NCBI GenBank assembly: GCA_902593675.1
Contig: CACJJI010000001.1
Location: 186,001 to 250,000 of the forward strand
Reading direction: 5' to 3'
Source of the DNA: an uncultured SAR86 cluster bacterium
Lineage (GTDB): Bacteria > Pseudomonadota > Gammaproteobacteria > Magnimaribacterales > D2472
Length of the DNA stretch: 64,000 nucleotides
Below the pieces are notes generated by a model. The model had not been told where the DNA came from. It searched no databases and saw only the letters and a program-made list of their open reading frames with translations. The position numbers and the translations under genes were made by a program. Shown piece after piece: positions 51,853 through 60,839 of the stretch (positions within the stretch are counted from its first letter, which is position 1; each line of letters starts with the position of its first letter).

Positions 51853-53175
51853 ATGAGAATCTTTATATCAATATTGATATTTTTTTTTATTTCAGCGCAA
51901 ATTAACGCAAGCTCACTTGATGCAAATGACAAAAATAAAATAACAAAGCATTTCAATGCATATGTAGATAATGGCAGCCTTCCAAATGTTTCAATTTTAA
52001 TCAAAAAAGATAATAAAGAAATTTATCGTCACCATCATGGTTTTGCAGATATAGATAATGAAATTTCTGTTAGTGACAAAACAGTTTATAGGATTTACTC
52101 AATGACAAAACCAGTAACTGGTGTTGCGATAATGCAATTAGTGGAGAATGGACAACTAAGACTTAACGATAGAGTTTCAAAGTATATTCCAGCATTCAAA
52201 AATACAAAAGTGATCAATCTTGAGTTCCAAGATTATGTTGTGAAGCCAAAAAGAGAAATTACCATTAGAGATCTTTTAACTCATACAAGCGGTTTGACTT
52301 ATAGCTGGGCAGGAGAAGGCCCAGTTAATCAAATTTACAGAAAATATAATATTCGACCTTATTACTTCGGCGCCCTAGATGCAGAGTTGAATAAATTTCC
52401 AGGTAATACTTGTCAATTTGCTGCAGCTGCAGCTAGCGCCCCCCTCCTACATAATCCAGGTGAAAAATGGTCATATGGAATAAATATGGATGTTTTAGGT
52501 TGCGTTGTGGAAGTTATCACAAAAATGACATTTGCTGAGTATTTGAAAAAAAATATCTTTGATCCACTTAATCTTAAAAGCATAAGCTTTGCTGTAAATC
52601 CTGATGATAGAGATCACTTTACAACACTCTATACCTCGGGAGCATTTTCTAGAGATGGCGAAATTGTTGCCCCATCGGGATTAAATCAAGCAGAGCTAAT
52701 GTTCTCAAAAGACCTTAGATCAATTGATGCGTTTGATAAGTCTCCATATTTAACAAATTCATCAAAATTATTTGATGGTGGGTCAGGTCTAGTTTCAAAT
52801 ATTGATGATTACAGTAAATTTGCAGAGATGCTCTTAAATGGAGGAGAATTGAATGGCGTCAGAATTCTAAGCAAGGCTTCTGTAGATTTAATGTCTATGA
52901 ATCATCTTTCAGATGACATTCTTTCTGATGGTGCTGCTTTTGGATTAAAGGGTATTGGAATGGGATTAACAGTTGGAACAATCATGGACCCCGGTTTAGC
53001 GGGTACTTATTCTGTGATGGGAGAGTTTTTTTGGGGAGGAGCTGCTAGCACAATATTTTGGGTAGATAAAAAAAATAATGTCACGGCTACAATGATGACC
53101 CAATACATGCCTTCAGATAAATATCCATTACGCGAAGAGTTGAAAACTCTGCTGTATTCTGGATTGAGTAACTAA
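51853..53175 (+). CDS. serine hydrolase (beta-lactamase/class C family), secreted
   Basis: Signal peptide; YRIYSMTKPVTGVAIMQLVE (SxxK), LLTHTSGLTYSW, WSYGINMDVLG. Confidence 0.92.
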   Translation: MRIFISILIFFFISAQINASSLDANDKNKITKHFNAYVDNGSLPNVSILIKKDNKEIYRHHHGFADIDNEISVSDKTVYRIYSMTKPVTGVAIMQLVENGQLRLNDRVSKYIPAFKNTKVINLEFQDYVVKPKREITIRDLLTHTSGLTYSWAGEGPVNQIYRKYNIRPYYFGALDAELNKFPGNTCQFAAAAASAPLLHNPGEKWSYGINMDVLGCVVEVITKMTFAEYLKKNIFDPLNLKSISFAVNPDDRDHFTTLYTSGAFSRDGEIVAPSGLNQAELMFSKDLRSIDAFDKSPYLTNSSKLFDGGSGLVSNIDDYSKFAEMLLNGGELNGVRILSKASVDLMSMNHLSDDILSDGAAFGLKGIGMGLTVGTIMDPGLAGTYSVMGEFFWGGAASTIFWVDKKNNVTATMMTQYMPSDKYPLREELKTLLYSGLSN

Positions 53176-53178
53176 AAC

Positions 53179-53268
53179 TGGCGGAGAGACAGGGATTCGA
53201 ACCCTGGAAACCCGCGAAGGTTTGCTGGTTTTCAAGACCAGTGCATTCAACCGCTCTGCCATCTCTCC
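53179..53268 (-). tRNA. tRNA-Ser (anticodon UGA)
   Basis: Reverse strand GGAGAGATGGCAGAGCGGTTGAATGCACTGGTCTTGAAAACCAGCAAACC...GGGTTCGAATCCCTGTCTCTCCGCCA; CTTGAAA anticodon loop, long variable arm, encoded CCA. Confidence 0.95.
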
Positions 53269-53334
53269 GTTCCTTTGGATAAAGCATTTTAAAGACTTTT
53301 AGAAATAAGTAAACGATACTTTATTTGCTCTAGA

Positions 53335-53363
53335 TTGACATAAATGGTCTATATTTGTTTAAT
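53335..53363 (+). promoter_or_regulatory. candidate sigma70-type promoter for the DUF4177 leader
   Basis: TTGACA (53335-53340), 17-bp spacer, TTTAAT (53358-53363). Confidence 0.5.
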
Positions 53364-53369
53364 AAACAT

Positions 53370-53452
53370 ATCGTTCATCCTATTCTTGGGACGGAAGTAA
53401 GTAATGATACTGAAGGAACGCATCTTATTGCCAACCGGCAGGAGATGAAAAA
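53370..53452 (+). promoter_or_regulatory. candidate structured 5' leader with three GGA motifs upstream of DUF4177 gene
   Basis: GGGACGGAAGTAAG, TGAAGGAACG and GGCAGGAG; TGCC-AACC-GGCA hairpin abutting the ribosome-binding site. Confidence 0.4.
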
Positions 53453-53668
53453 ATGACTAAATGGGAATATAAAGTTGTTGATCATAGCAATTCAACTGCA
53501 ATGGGTTACTCGAATGAGGAAACAGAAGCATTTAAAATTGAATATAAGGATGCTGTCCATTGGAAATATGAAATGTCTAGGATTGAATTAAATAAGCTTG
53601 GTCAAGAAGGCTGGGAATTAGTCACTCAAGATGGGGCGAGTCAAATCTATCTGAGACGCCCAATATAA
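53453..53668 (+). CDS. DUF4177-type small protein
   Basis: KWEYKVV...ELNKLGQEGWELVTQDG...YLRRP. Confidence 0.85.
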   Translation: MTKWEYKVVDHSNSTAMGYSNEETEAFKIEYKDAVHWKYEMSRIELNKLGQEGWELVTQDGASQIYLRRPI

Positions 53669-53672
53669 AGTA

Positions 53673-54269
53673 ATGACATTAGAGGAGTTAAGGGTAATAA
53701 CAATCGTATATGTTAGTGCCCTTGCCCCTCTAATTATTTATTTTTATAAAAAAAATAAAATCCCGCTATGGGTTCCATCAATATACTTAGGTTCTTTTCT
53801 TGTATGCGCATTAGGCTGGGAACTTTGGTTTACCTATGGGTGGGTTGATGGAGATCCGGTTAACTTACGAAGATCAGAAGCATTAAATCAATGGATTCCC
53901 ATTCATTTAAACTGGCTTTTGAACTCGATGGCAGATGCTGGGACAATTTCATTAGGTGGCTTATGGCTAATGTGGAAGTACAGTGGAAAAAGTAGTCAGG
54001 TTTTCCAACAATGGAGCTGGCCTGCATTTAGCATCTTATTTGTGTGGTGCATAGCACAAAATCTTTTTGTAGAACTATTTTTGTATCATGATCAATTATC
54101 TGAGGGCAAGCTTCTATCATGGGCGCCTCTATCTCCAACTGGTCAATTTTATAACCCGCTGCTATTTGAATTCAATCAGAGAAGCGTCATGCTTCAAACA
54201 CAATTACCTTGGTTGATTATGTCTCCAATCTTATACAAAGCAGCTATCATTCTGGCTAGAAAATCTTAA
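53673..54269 (+). CDS. uncharacterised integral membrane protein
   Basis: 198 aa with several hydrophobic segments; 4 bp after the DUF4177 gene. Confidence 0.75.
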   Translation: MTLEELRVITIVYVSALAPLIIYFYKKNKIPLWVPSIYLGSFLVCALGWELWFTYGWVDGDPVNLRRSEALNQWIPIHLNWLLNSMADAGTISLGGLWLMWKYSGKSSQVFQQWSWPAFSILFVWCIAQNLFVELFLYHDQLSEGKLLSWAPLSPTGQFYNPLLFEFNQRSVMLQTQLPWLIMSPILYKAAIILARKS

Positions 54270-54361
54270 ATAATTTGGCCTAAACCTCTTTACTAAGTCG
54301 AGATATCAAATAGAAAATTTTACAATTAAAAAACCCTATCTAATAGGTGTATTATCAATAA

Positions 54362-55648
54362 ATGAGTACTGAGCAACACAGGGTGATTGGTTTTTGGCGC
54401 GGCTGGTCTATAGCTGTGGGGTGTGCAATAGGATCCGGGATTTTTATGATGCCAACCATGTTGGCTCCATATGGAATGCTTGGATTTGGTGGCTGGTTGA
54501 TAGCTGGGAGCGGATCAATCTTAGTCGCCTTAACAATGGCAAAACTGGTAAAAAGAATTCCTAAAACTGGAGGACCATATGTTTATGTAAATGAAGGGCT
54601 TGGTAAATTCTCAGGATTTATAATTGCTTGGACGTATTGGATTTCATGTATTTCAGCAATAGCCGGGATATCGATTGCATTTGTAGGTTATTTAGGTTTT
54701 TTTATTCCTACAATATCAAATTCACCCATTCATTCATTGCTAGCATCGCTTGTTCTTGTATGGGCTATTATTATTCTCAATATTAGAAGCTTAGAAAACA
54801 GTTCTAAATTCCAGCTAATCTCTACTCTATTAAAATTATTGCCTCTAATTTTTATTATTTTTCTTGGCACAGCAAACTTTAATTTTGATAATCTACCAGA
54901 ACTCAATCCAACCGATCTTCACCCAATCTCTTTGCTAGCAACAGTCACAACTCTTGTGATGTGGTCATTTATTGGCATTGAGACTGCTACTGTCCCGGCT
55001 GATAATGTAATCAATCCTCAGGAAACCATTCCAAAAGTTTTGATTGCATCGGTTTTAACAATTCTAATTATTTATATCTTGGTAAGCTTCTCAATAGCAG
55101 CAATTGTGCCAGCCAGCGAGTTAATTAACTCATCTGCTCCTTTTGCGCTAGCAGCAACAAAAATTCTAGGCGTAACTGGGGGAACACTCATAAGTATTGG
55201 GGCCTTAATATCTACGCTTGGTTCATTAAATGCAAATACGCTTACCGCTGGTAATCTAAGTCTTGCAGCAGCAAGAGATGGGCTGCTTCCAAGAAAGTTT
55301 GTTTCGTTAACTGAAACTGGAACTCCTATTTATACATATCTTCTTACAGGAGTATTTGTAAGCATTCTGCTGATATTGAATTATACCAAAGGCATTGTGA
55401 ATGCTTTTGTATTTATGGCGATGCTTTCAACGTTGTCTACATTAATTGCCTATGCATTCTGCGCAATAGCTGAATTTAAATTTGCACAAACTGATCAAAA
55501 AAATCAAGCTAGGATTAATGCTCTTTTGTTATCATGTGGAACGTTTTTATACGCATTTTTTGCTATTTGGGGGGCTGGAATTGAAATGATAATTTATTCA
55601 CTTATTTTAATTATATTTGGGACACCTATTTACTTACTTAAAAAATAA
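54362..55648 (+). CDS. APC-superfamily amino-acid permease
   Basis: FWRGWSIAVGCAIGSGIFMMPTMLAPYG, MWSFIGIETATVPADNVINPQETIP. Confidence 0.92.
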   Translation: MSTEQHRVIGFWRGWSIAVGCAIGSGIFMMPTMLAPYGMLGFGGWLIAGSGSILVALTMAKLVKRIPKTGGPYVYVNEGLGKFSGFIIAWTYWISCISAIAGISIAFVGYLGFFIPTISNSPIHSLLASLVLVWAIIILNIRSLENSSKFQLISTLLKLLPLIFIIFLGTANFNFDNLPELNPTDLHPISLLATVTTLVMWSFIGIETATVPADNVINPQETIPKVLIASVLTILIIYILVSFSIAAIVPASELINSSAPFALAATKILGVTGGTLISIGALISTLGSLNANTLTAGNLSLAAARDGLLPRKFVSLTETGTPIYTYLLTGVFVSILLILNYTKGIVNAFVFMAMLSTLSTLIAYAFCAIAEFKFAQTDQKNQARINALLLSCGTFLYAFFAIWGAGIEMIIYSLILIIFGTPIYLLKK

Positions 55649-55649
55649 T

Positions 55650-56519
55650 ATGAATGTATTAAATGAATTTTCTCAAATAAAAGATGTTGCCATAAGATCT
55701 CCTCTCTCTGGCTTCATTGATGATGAAAAGCTTTCAACTGAATGGGAGGCTCTAAGGTTTCATTCAAAGCCTGATTTAAATCAAGCAACAATCGAATACA
55801 ATTATTTTAGAGACTTGCTCCAAGATGACGGAATCAACATAATTGACTTGCCCTCCTCCAAACTATTAACCATTGATAGCATCTATACAAGAGACAGCAT
55901 TTTAATATCTAAAGAGGGTTTGATACTTTGTAATATGGGAAGAAGCTCTAGGACCCCTGAGGCAATGGAAAATTTTAATACGCTTACATCACAAGGTTAT
56001 GAAATAGCTGGTCAAATAGAAGCACCAGGAACTCTTGAGGGTGGTGATTTTATTTGGATTGATGATCATCATGCAGCAGTTGGGCATGGACCTAGAACTA
56101 ATGCAGAAGGAATTCGTCAATTAAAAGAAATATTAGGGTCTACGGTTGAACTGCATGTTGTAATGCTGCCAAAGCCAGAACACCCAGATGATGTTTTGCA
56201 CTTAATGTCAATCATTTCGCCGTTAGATAAAGATCTAGCTCTTATATATAAACCATTTATGCCAATTTCTTTTTTAAACTGGCTAAGTAATCTTGGCATA
56301 AAGTTTGTTGAGGTATCTGAGAGTGAGTACCCATTGATGGGATGTAATGTTTTGGCAACCTCACCAAGATCAATTATTATGCTTGAACAATTACCTGGTG
56401 TTCAATCTGATCTAGAAAGAGCTGGGTGTAAGATAAGAACTTATAAAGGAATTGAAATTAGTAGAAAAGGTGAAGGTGGACCCACTTGTTTAACAAGGCC
56501 CTTAAAAAGAATTGAATAA
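55650..56519 (+). CDS. dimethylarginine dimethylaminohydrolase (DDAH)-like amidinohydrolase
   Basis: APGTLEGGDFIWIDDHHAAVG, HPDDVLHLMSIISPLD, C-terminal GEGGPTCLTRPL catalytic Cys; start trimmed from 55617 to MNVLNEFSQ. Confidence 0.85.
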   Translation: MNVLNEFSQIKDVAIRSPLSGFIDDEKLSTEWEALRFHSKPDLNQATIEYNYFRDLLQDDGINIIDLPSSKLLTIDSIYTRDSILISKEGLILCNMGRSSRTPEAMENFNTLTSQGYEIAGQIEAPGTLEGGDFIWIDDHHAAVGHGPRTNAEGIRQLKEILGSTVELHVVMLPKPEHPDDVLHLMSIISPLDKDLALIYKPFMPISFLNWLSNLGIKFVEVSESEYPLMGCNVLATSPRSIIMLEQLPGVQSDLERAGCKIRTYKGIEISRKGEGGPTCLTRPLKRIE

Positions 56520-57680
56520 ATGACAAAAGTATTAAAAAGTCTTCCAGGCTGGACATATACAAGCGATGCATTTTTTGAGCTTGAGAAAAAAGAATTAATT
56601 CTAAAAAATTGGCAGCTGATTTGTCATATTTCAAATATTCCTAATTCTGGCGATTTTTTTACATTTGAAATTTTTAATGAGCGGATCTTTGTTATTAGAG
56701 ATGAAAAAGGAGATATCTCAGCATTTCAAAATTTTTGCTCTCATCGGGGTACAAAATTAATAGATGAAATTTCTGGAACCTGTAATGGCAAAATTACATG
56801 CCCTTATCATGCTTGGGGGTATGATTTTAAAGGCAATCTAATTAAAGTCCCGTATGAAGACCAATTCAAAGATTTTAATAAACAAAATCACGGGCTGCAA
56901 AAAGTTGATCTTGAAATCTTTCAAGGGTTTATTTTTGTTAAATTGCTAGATTCTGATGTGCCAAGTGTAAACGAGCAATTTAAACCATATATTGATGAGA
57001 TTGAACAATACAGGCTAGAAGAGATGCGCCCTTTGGGTCGTATAACAATGAGGCCAAGAAATGTTAATTGGAAACAAATTGCTGATAATTATGTTGATGC
57101 CCTACATATACCTGTCGCGCATCCTGGTCTATCAAATCTTGTAGGTAAAAGTTATGGAATTGAAGTCTCACCAAACAATGGATATATACATAAAATGTGG
57201 GGAGATGGAATAAATACCCGAAACAATAACCTATCTAATAGACTTTACGATAAATATTTACCTCATATGAATCATCTTCCAGATGATAAACAAAGGTATT
57301 GGCTTTATTATAGATTGTGGCCAAATCTTGCATTTGATATCTATCCAGAACAAATGGATTTTATGCAATTTATTCCAATTGATGCAAATACAACAATGAT
57401 TCGTGAAATTGCATATGCGCTTCCGGATGACCGACGTGAAACTAAAGCAGCTCAATACCTAAACTGGAGAATAAATAGGCAAGTGAATAATGAAGATACG
57501 CATTTAATCAATTTGGTTCAAGAAGGCATGAACACCAATAATTTTAAATCCGGTCCTCTTGCTTCATCTGAGGTTTGTTTGATTGATAGCGCGAATAAAG
57601 TCAGAGAGGCTATACCTTTAGCAAAAAAAGAAAATCAACCATCGGAAGCCGAAATTAATAAAAAAATTCTAAGTACCTAA
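56520..57680 (+). CDS. Rieske non-heme iron oxygenase, alpha subunit
   Basis: Rieske CSHRGTKLIDEISGTCNGKITCPYHAWGYD; mononuclear iron site NWKQIADNYVDALHIPVAHPGL; starts directly after the DDAH stop. Confidence 0.93.
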   Translation: MTKVLKSLPGWTYTSDAFFELEKKELILKNWQLICHISNIPNSGDFFTFEIFNERIFVIRDEKGDISAFQNFCSHRGTKLIDEISGTCNGKITCPYHAWGYDFKGNLIKVPYEDQFKDFNKQNHGLQKVDLEIFQGFIFVKLLDSDVPSVNEQFKPYIDEIEQYRLEEMRPLGRITMRPRNVNWKQIADNYVDALHIPVAHPGLSNLVGKSYGIEVSPNNGYIHKMWGDGINTRNNNLSNRLYDKYLPHMNHLPDDKQRYWLYYRLWPNLAFDIYPEQMDFMQFIPIDANTTMIREIAYALPDDRRETKAAQYLNWRINRQVNNEDTHLINLVQEGMNTNNFKSGPLASSEVCLIDSANKVREAIPLAKKENQPSEAEINKKILST

Positions 57681-57681
57681 C

Positions 57682-57718
57682 AAAAAAACGCAATACCATT
57701 TCTGATATTGCGTTTTTT
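57682..57718. terminator. bidirectional rho-independent terminator
   Basis: AAAAAACGCAATA-CCATTTCTGA-TATTGCGTTTTTT between convergent Rieske and TonB-receptor genes. Confidence 0.88.
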
Positions 57719-57729
57719 AATTTTATTAT

Positions 57730-60357
57730 TTATCTACTTAATTTAAAACCAACATACACCATTCTACCTCGAGGATCATGATGTTTAGGATCATAGCTCC
57801 AGTTAGCAGCGTCATACACCAATGGAACCTCTTCATCAAATAGATTTGTTATACCCAATGAGAGTTTTAGCTCACTGTCATTCATTTCAAATGTATAAGT
57901 ATCCATCAGATCAACTGTAAAGAATGAATCAATCTTCTGAGTAAAGCCTCTAGATTTTGCTATAGAGTCTAAGGGTCTTGTTGTCTCATAGTCGGTTGTA
58001 TATCTTCCAAATAATGCCAATGAATTATTTCCAGATTCTAGGGCAGCATGAAATACAGCCTTGGTTTCTGGTAATGATCTTGCAAAATTATCATGATTGA
58101 ACTTTCCAACAACATCCACAGTGGATCCATTGAGAGGTATTTCATATTCAAACATGTGCATCATGTTTACACCTACCTGGGCTTGACCCCAACCAGTATC
58201 AAAATCATAGGTTGATTCAAAATCAATACCACTGGTATTAACATTTGCAGCGTTAAAGTATTTTGTTGTAACTCCAGTTAGAGTCCCATCAGATGTTCTT
58301 TTGACATCTGGATCATTTGGATTAGCAGCAACTTTTCCTTGAGCACTTTCAATTGTGATCACGTCTGTGTAGTCAATTGTCCAGTAGTCAAGTTTCATCG
58401 ACAGTTTATCTGTTGGATTCCACATTAAACCAATATTCATATTGTCTGATTCTTCTGGATTTAAGTTCGGATTATTTGCTTGAGCGATCCTGATGAAGGT
58501 GGTTCCACCTTTAGGTGTGCCGTCAGTATTAAAATCTTGAATACCCTGAAGGCCAATGGTGGTAGAAGTTAACTGGGCCAATGAAGCCTCTCTAAATGAG
58601 GTGCTAAATGAAGCTCTCATAGCAAGATTATCAGTTGCCTGATATCTGAATGATATCTTAGGATTAACTGAGCTATCAGTTTCAAGATCTTCGTATCTCA
58701 AAGCACCTTTAATCTCAAGCTTATCAGATGCGTCCATTGATCCCTCAACAAAAACAGCCATCGCATCACGACTGGCGTTACTCTCAAGACCGCCACCTAA
58801 AAATAGTAAATCAGCTGGCACTGTAATATTTCCATCTGCATCAAACTGTGCAATTGAAGATGCTCCACGTGCAACATTAAATGTTTCATCTCGATATTGG
58901 AAACCTGAAGCTATATCCATTCCGCCCCACTCTCCAGTTACAACAAAATCAAAAACAGCTAGCTCTGTTTCTGTCCAAGTTTGTTGAGCAGTAGATATCC
59001 ACTTAATTAAATCTGCAGAATTGTTTGTAGGTGTAAATAAATCCCAAGTTTCATTACCAGAATTGCCTCCATTACCTTTAATAGCAGCACTGAATCTAGA
59101 GGTGCTTGTATCAGGCTGTTGGCCATAGAAATCTTCACTACTTACAGTGTAATGAGCATCCCAATCAAAACCATTATCAAAATCTCCAGAAAGTCCAATT
59201 GAAAATCTATCTGTTTCAATTTCTCTTGGTGCATTTGGTGATGGGAAAGCAGATCCTAAAGCTCTTCCCAACCATAGAACAGGAACAGCAAACGGACTTC
59301 CACCTGTGCCTGGCATAATTGCATTAGCTGGACTTAAATAAGATAAAGCTGGGTAAGAAGGTGACTGAGGATTGTCATTTACATCAATCGCAGTGCTCAT
59401 GTAGTCAATTTCTAAAGCAGTTCCATTTCCAAGTAAGGTTTTGAATGATCCATACATGCTCTCATGATCTTCATCATTGACCACATTAAATCTAGGACCA
59501 TAAACAAAACCACATCTTGAACCACTAGCCTGAGGAATAAGAATTCCTTTATTAGCTACACAGTTAGGATCTGGAACGTTTTGAAATGGTGTATATGTTC
59601 CAGCATAAGGACCAGATTCAACTGTATCAGGACCAAATAGTAAAAAACTAGTGCCTAAACCGCTAATCCCAAGTTGGGCCAAACTTGGATCAAAATCTGC
59701 TCCAGACATTGGCGATCTATCAAGAATGCTTGCAGCTAAAACAAGATTAGTATTACCGTTTTCTGCTCCATAAATAAAACTAATTCTGTCATCGGTTTGA
59801 CCGCTGATGTCAGCTTCCTGGCTAGAAAGCTCAAGTTCCATACCAGTAAAATCTCTTCTAAAGATATAGTTCACAACTCCTGCCACAGCATCAGAGCCGT
59901 AAATAGATGCAGCTCCCTCTTTTAATACCTCTACTCTTTCTAACGCCACTACTGGAATTGCATTAGTATTTACAAAAGCACTTCCATCATTCGCAGTAGC
60001 ACCTGTAAGAGTATGTCTGCGTCCATCTACTAAGATTAAAGTTGATGAAAGACCCAAACCTCTTAAATTCACATTGGATGTACCCTGAGTTGCACCCTGA
60101 GTGAATGAATCAGAATTATTTTCTGATCCAGAATTGACCGATAAGTTTCTAGTAATATCAGCAATTGAAGTAGCTCCAATATCCTCAATTGTCTCCCTAT
60201 CAATGACCTCTACCGGAGAAGCTCCATCAGTAGGACTACCCTTAATATAAGAACCAGTCACCATGACTTCTTCTATATCATCTTGCCCAAAAGCTTCTAG
60301 TGTTAAAAAAGATGTGCACAAAAATGCAACAAACCATCTAGATTTATAAGTATTCAT
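57730..60357 (-). CDS. TonB-dependent outer-membrane receptor
   Basis: Signal peptide, DDIEEVMVTGSYI, plug motif NLRGLGLSSTLILVDGRR, ERVEVLKEGAASIYGSDAVAGVVNYI, barrel C-terminus VYVGFKLSR. Confidence 0.95.
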   Translation of the reverse strand: MNTYKSRWFVAFLCTSFLTLEAFGQDDIEEVMVTGSYIKGSPTDGASPVEVIDRETIEDIGATSIADITRNLSVNSGSENNSDSFTQGATQGTSNVNLRGLGLSSTLILVDGRRHTLTGATANDGSAFVNTNAIPVVALERVEVLKEGAASIYGSDAVAGVVNYIFRRDFTGMELELSSQEADISGQTDDRISFIYGAENGNTNLVLAASILDRSPMSGADFDPSLAQLGISGLGTSFLLFGPDTVESGPYAGTYTPFQNVPDPNCVANKGILIPQASGSRCGFVYGPRFNVVNDEDHESMYGSFKTLLGNGTALEIDYMSTAIDVNDNPQSPSYPALSYLSPANAIMPGTGGSPFAVPVLWLGRALGSAFPSPNAPREIETDRFSIGLSGDFDNGFDWDAHYTVSSEDFYGQQPDTSTSRFSAAIKGNGGNSGNETWDLFTPTNNSADLIKWISTAQQTWTETELAVFDFVVTGEWGGMDIASGFQYRDETFNVARGASSIAQFDADGNITVPADLLFLGGGLESNASRDAMAVFVEGSMDASDKLEIKGALRYEDLETDSSVNPKISFRYQATDNLAMRASFSTSFREASLAQLTSTTIGLQGIQDFNTDGTPKGGTTFIRIAQANNPNLNPEESDNMNIGLMWNPTDKLSMKLDYWTIDYTDVITIESAQGKVAANPNDPDVKRTSDGTLTGVTTKYFNAANVNTSGIDFESTYDFDTGWGQAQVGVNMMHMFEYEIPLNGSTVDVVGKFNHDNFARSLPETKAVFHAALESGNNSLALFGRYTTDYETTRPLDSIAKSRGFTQKIDSFFTVDLMDTYTFEMNDSELKLSLGITNLFDEEVPLVYDAANWSYDPKHHDPRGRMVYVGFKLSR

Positions 60358-60476
60358 TAAAATTCCCCTTAAATTTTAAGTCTATTAAATTTTGCAGACG
60401 AACCTGCACTTAGTCATAAATTACATGAATAATAGTTTTACTGCAAAGTAAATTTTATGTATATATTAAATGTGTA

Positions 60477-60839
60477 TTATTTTGGAGTTTGGCCAGTTCC
60501 TGGGTGCACTATTTCAGTTGGCGGGCTTGCAGGTGAATCAGCTGTAATTGAGTTAGACATGGAAGAACCCATGATGTAATTTTTGAAATCTAAAATTTCT
60601 TTTGCAATTAATCTACAGTTCAGATCTCTTTTTAAAGCCTCTTCTAACAATAAATTAAAATACTTATCTGAGACAGATTGTTGTTTGTATATCATGCTGT
60701 AACAAAGGCTAGGATCTGACTTTAAATCGATTTTGGTTTGAAGTTGAGTGCTTGAACAGCCAACCAGCACGCAGATTAAGATGAGATTAAAATATTGAAT
60801 AATGCTATCTGTGAAGTTAGATGGTATGAGGAGCTGCAA
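60477..60839 (-). CDS. hypothetical lipoprotein
   Basis: Hydrophobic N-terminal segment with lipobox LVGC; remainder has no recognised domain. Confidence 0.6.
   Translation of the reverse strand: MQLLIPSNFTDSIIQYFNLILICVLVGCSSTQLQTKIDLKSDPSLCYSMIYKQQSVSDKYFNLLLEEALKRDLNCRLIAKEILDFKNYIMGSSMSNSITADSPASPPTEIVHPGTGQTPK

Noticed and set aside
51804-52004. N-terminal 67 codons of the track ORF 51399-52004
   Set aside because: Overlaps the start of the divergent serine hydrolase; the hotdog domain begins after the internal Met at 51803.
53087-53287. 66-aa minus-strand ORF
   Set aside because: Covers the tRNA-Ser gene; translation (RRDGRAVECTGLENQQTFAGFQGSNPCLS) is the familiar spurious ORF from a tRNA.
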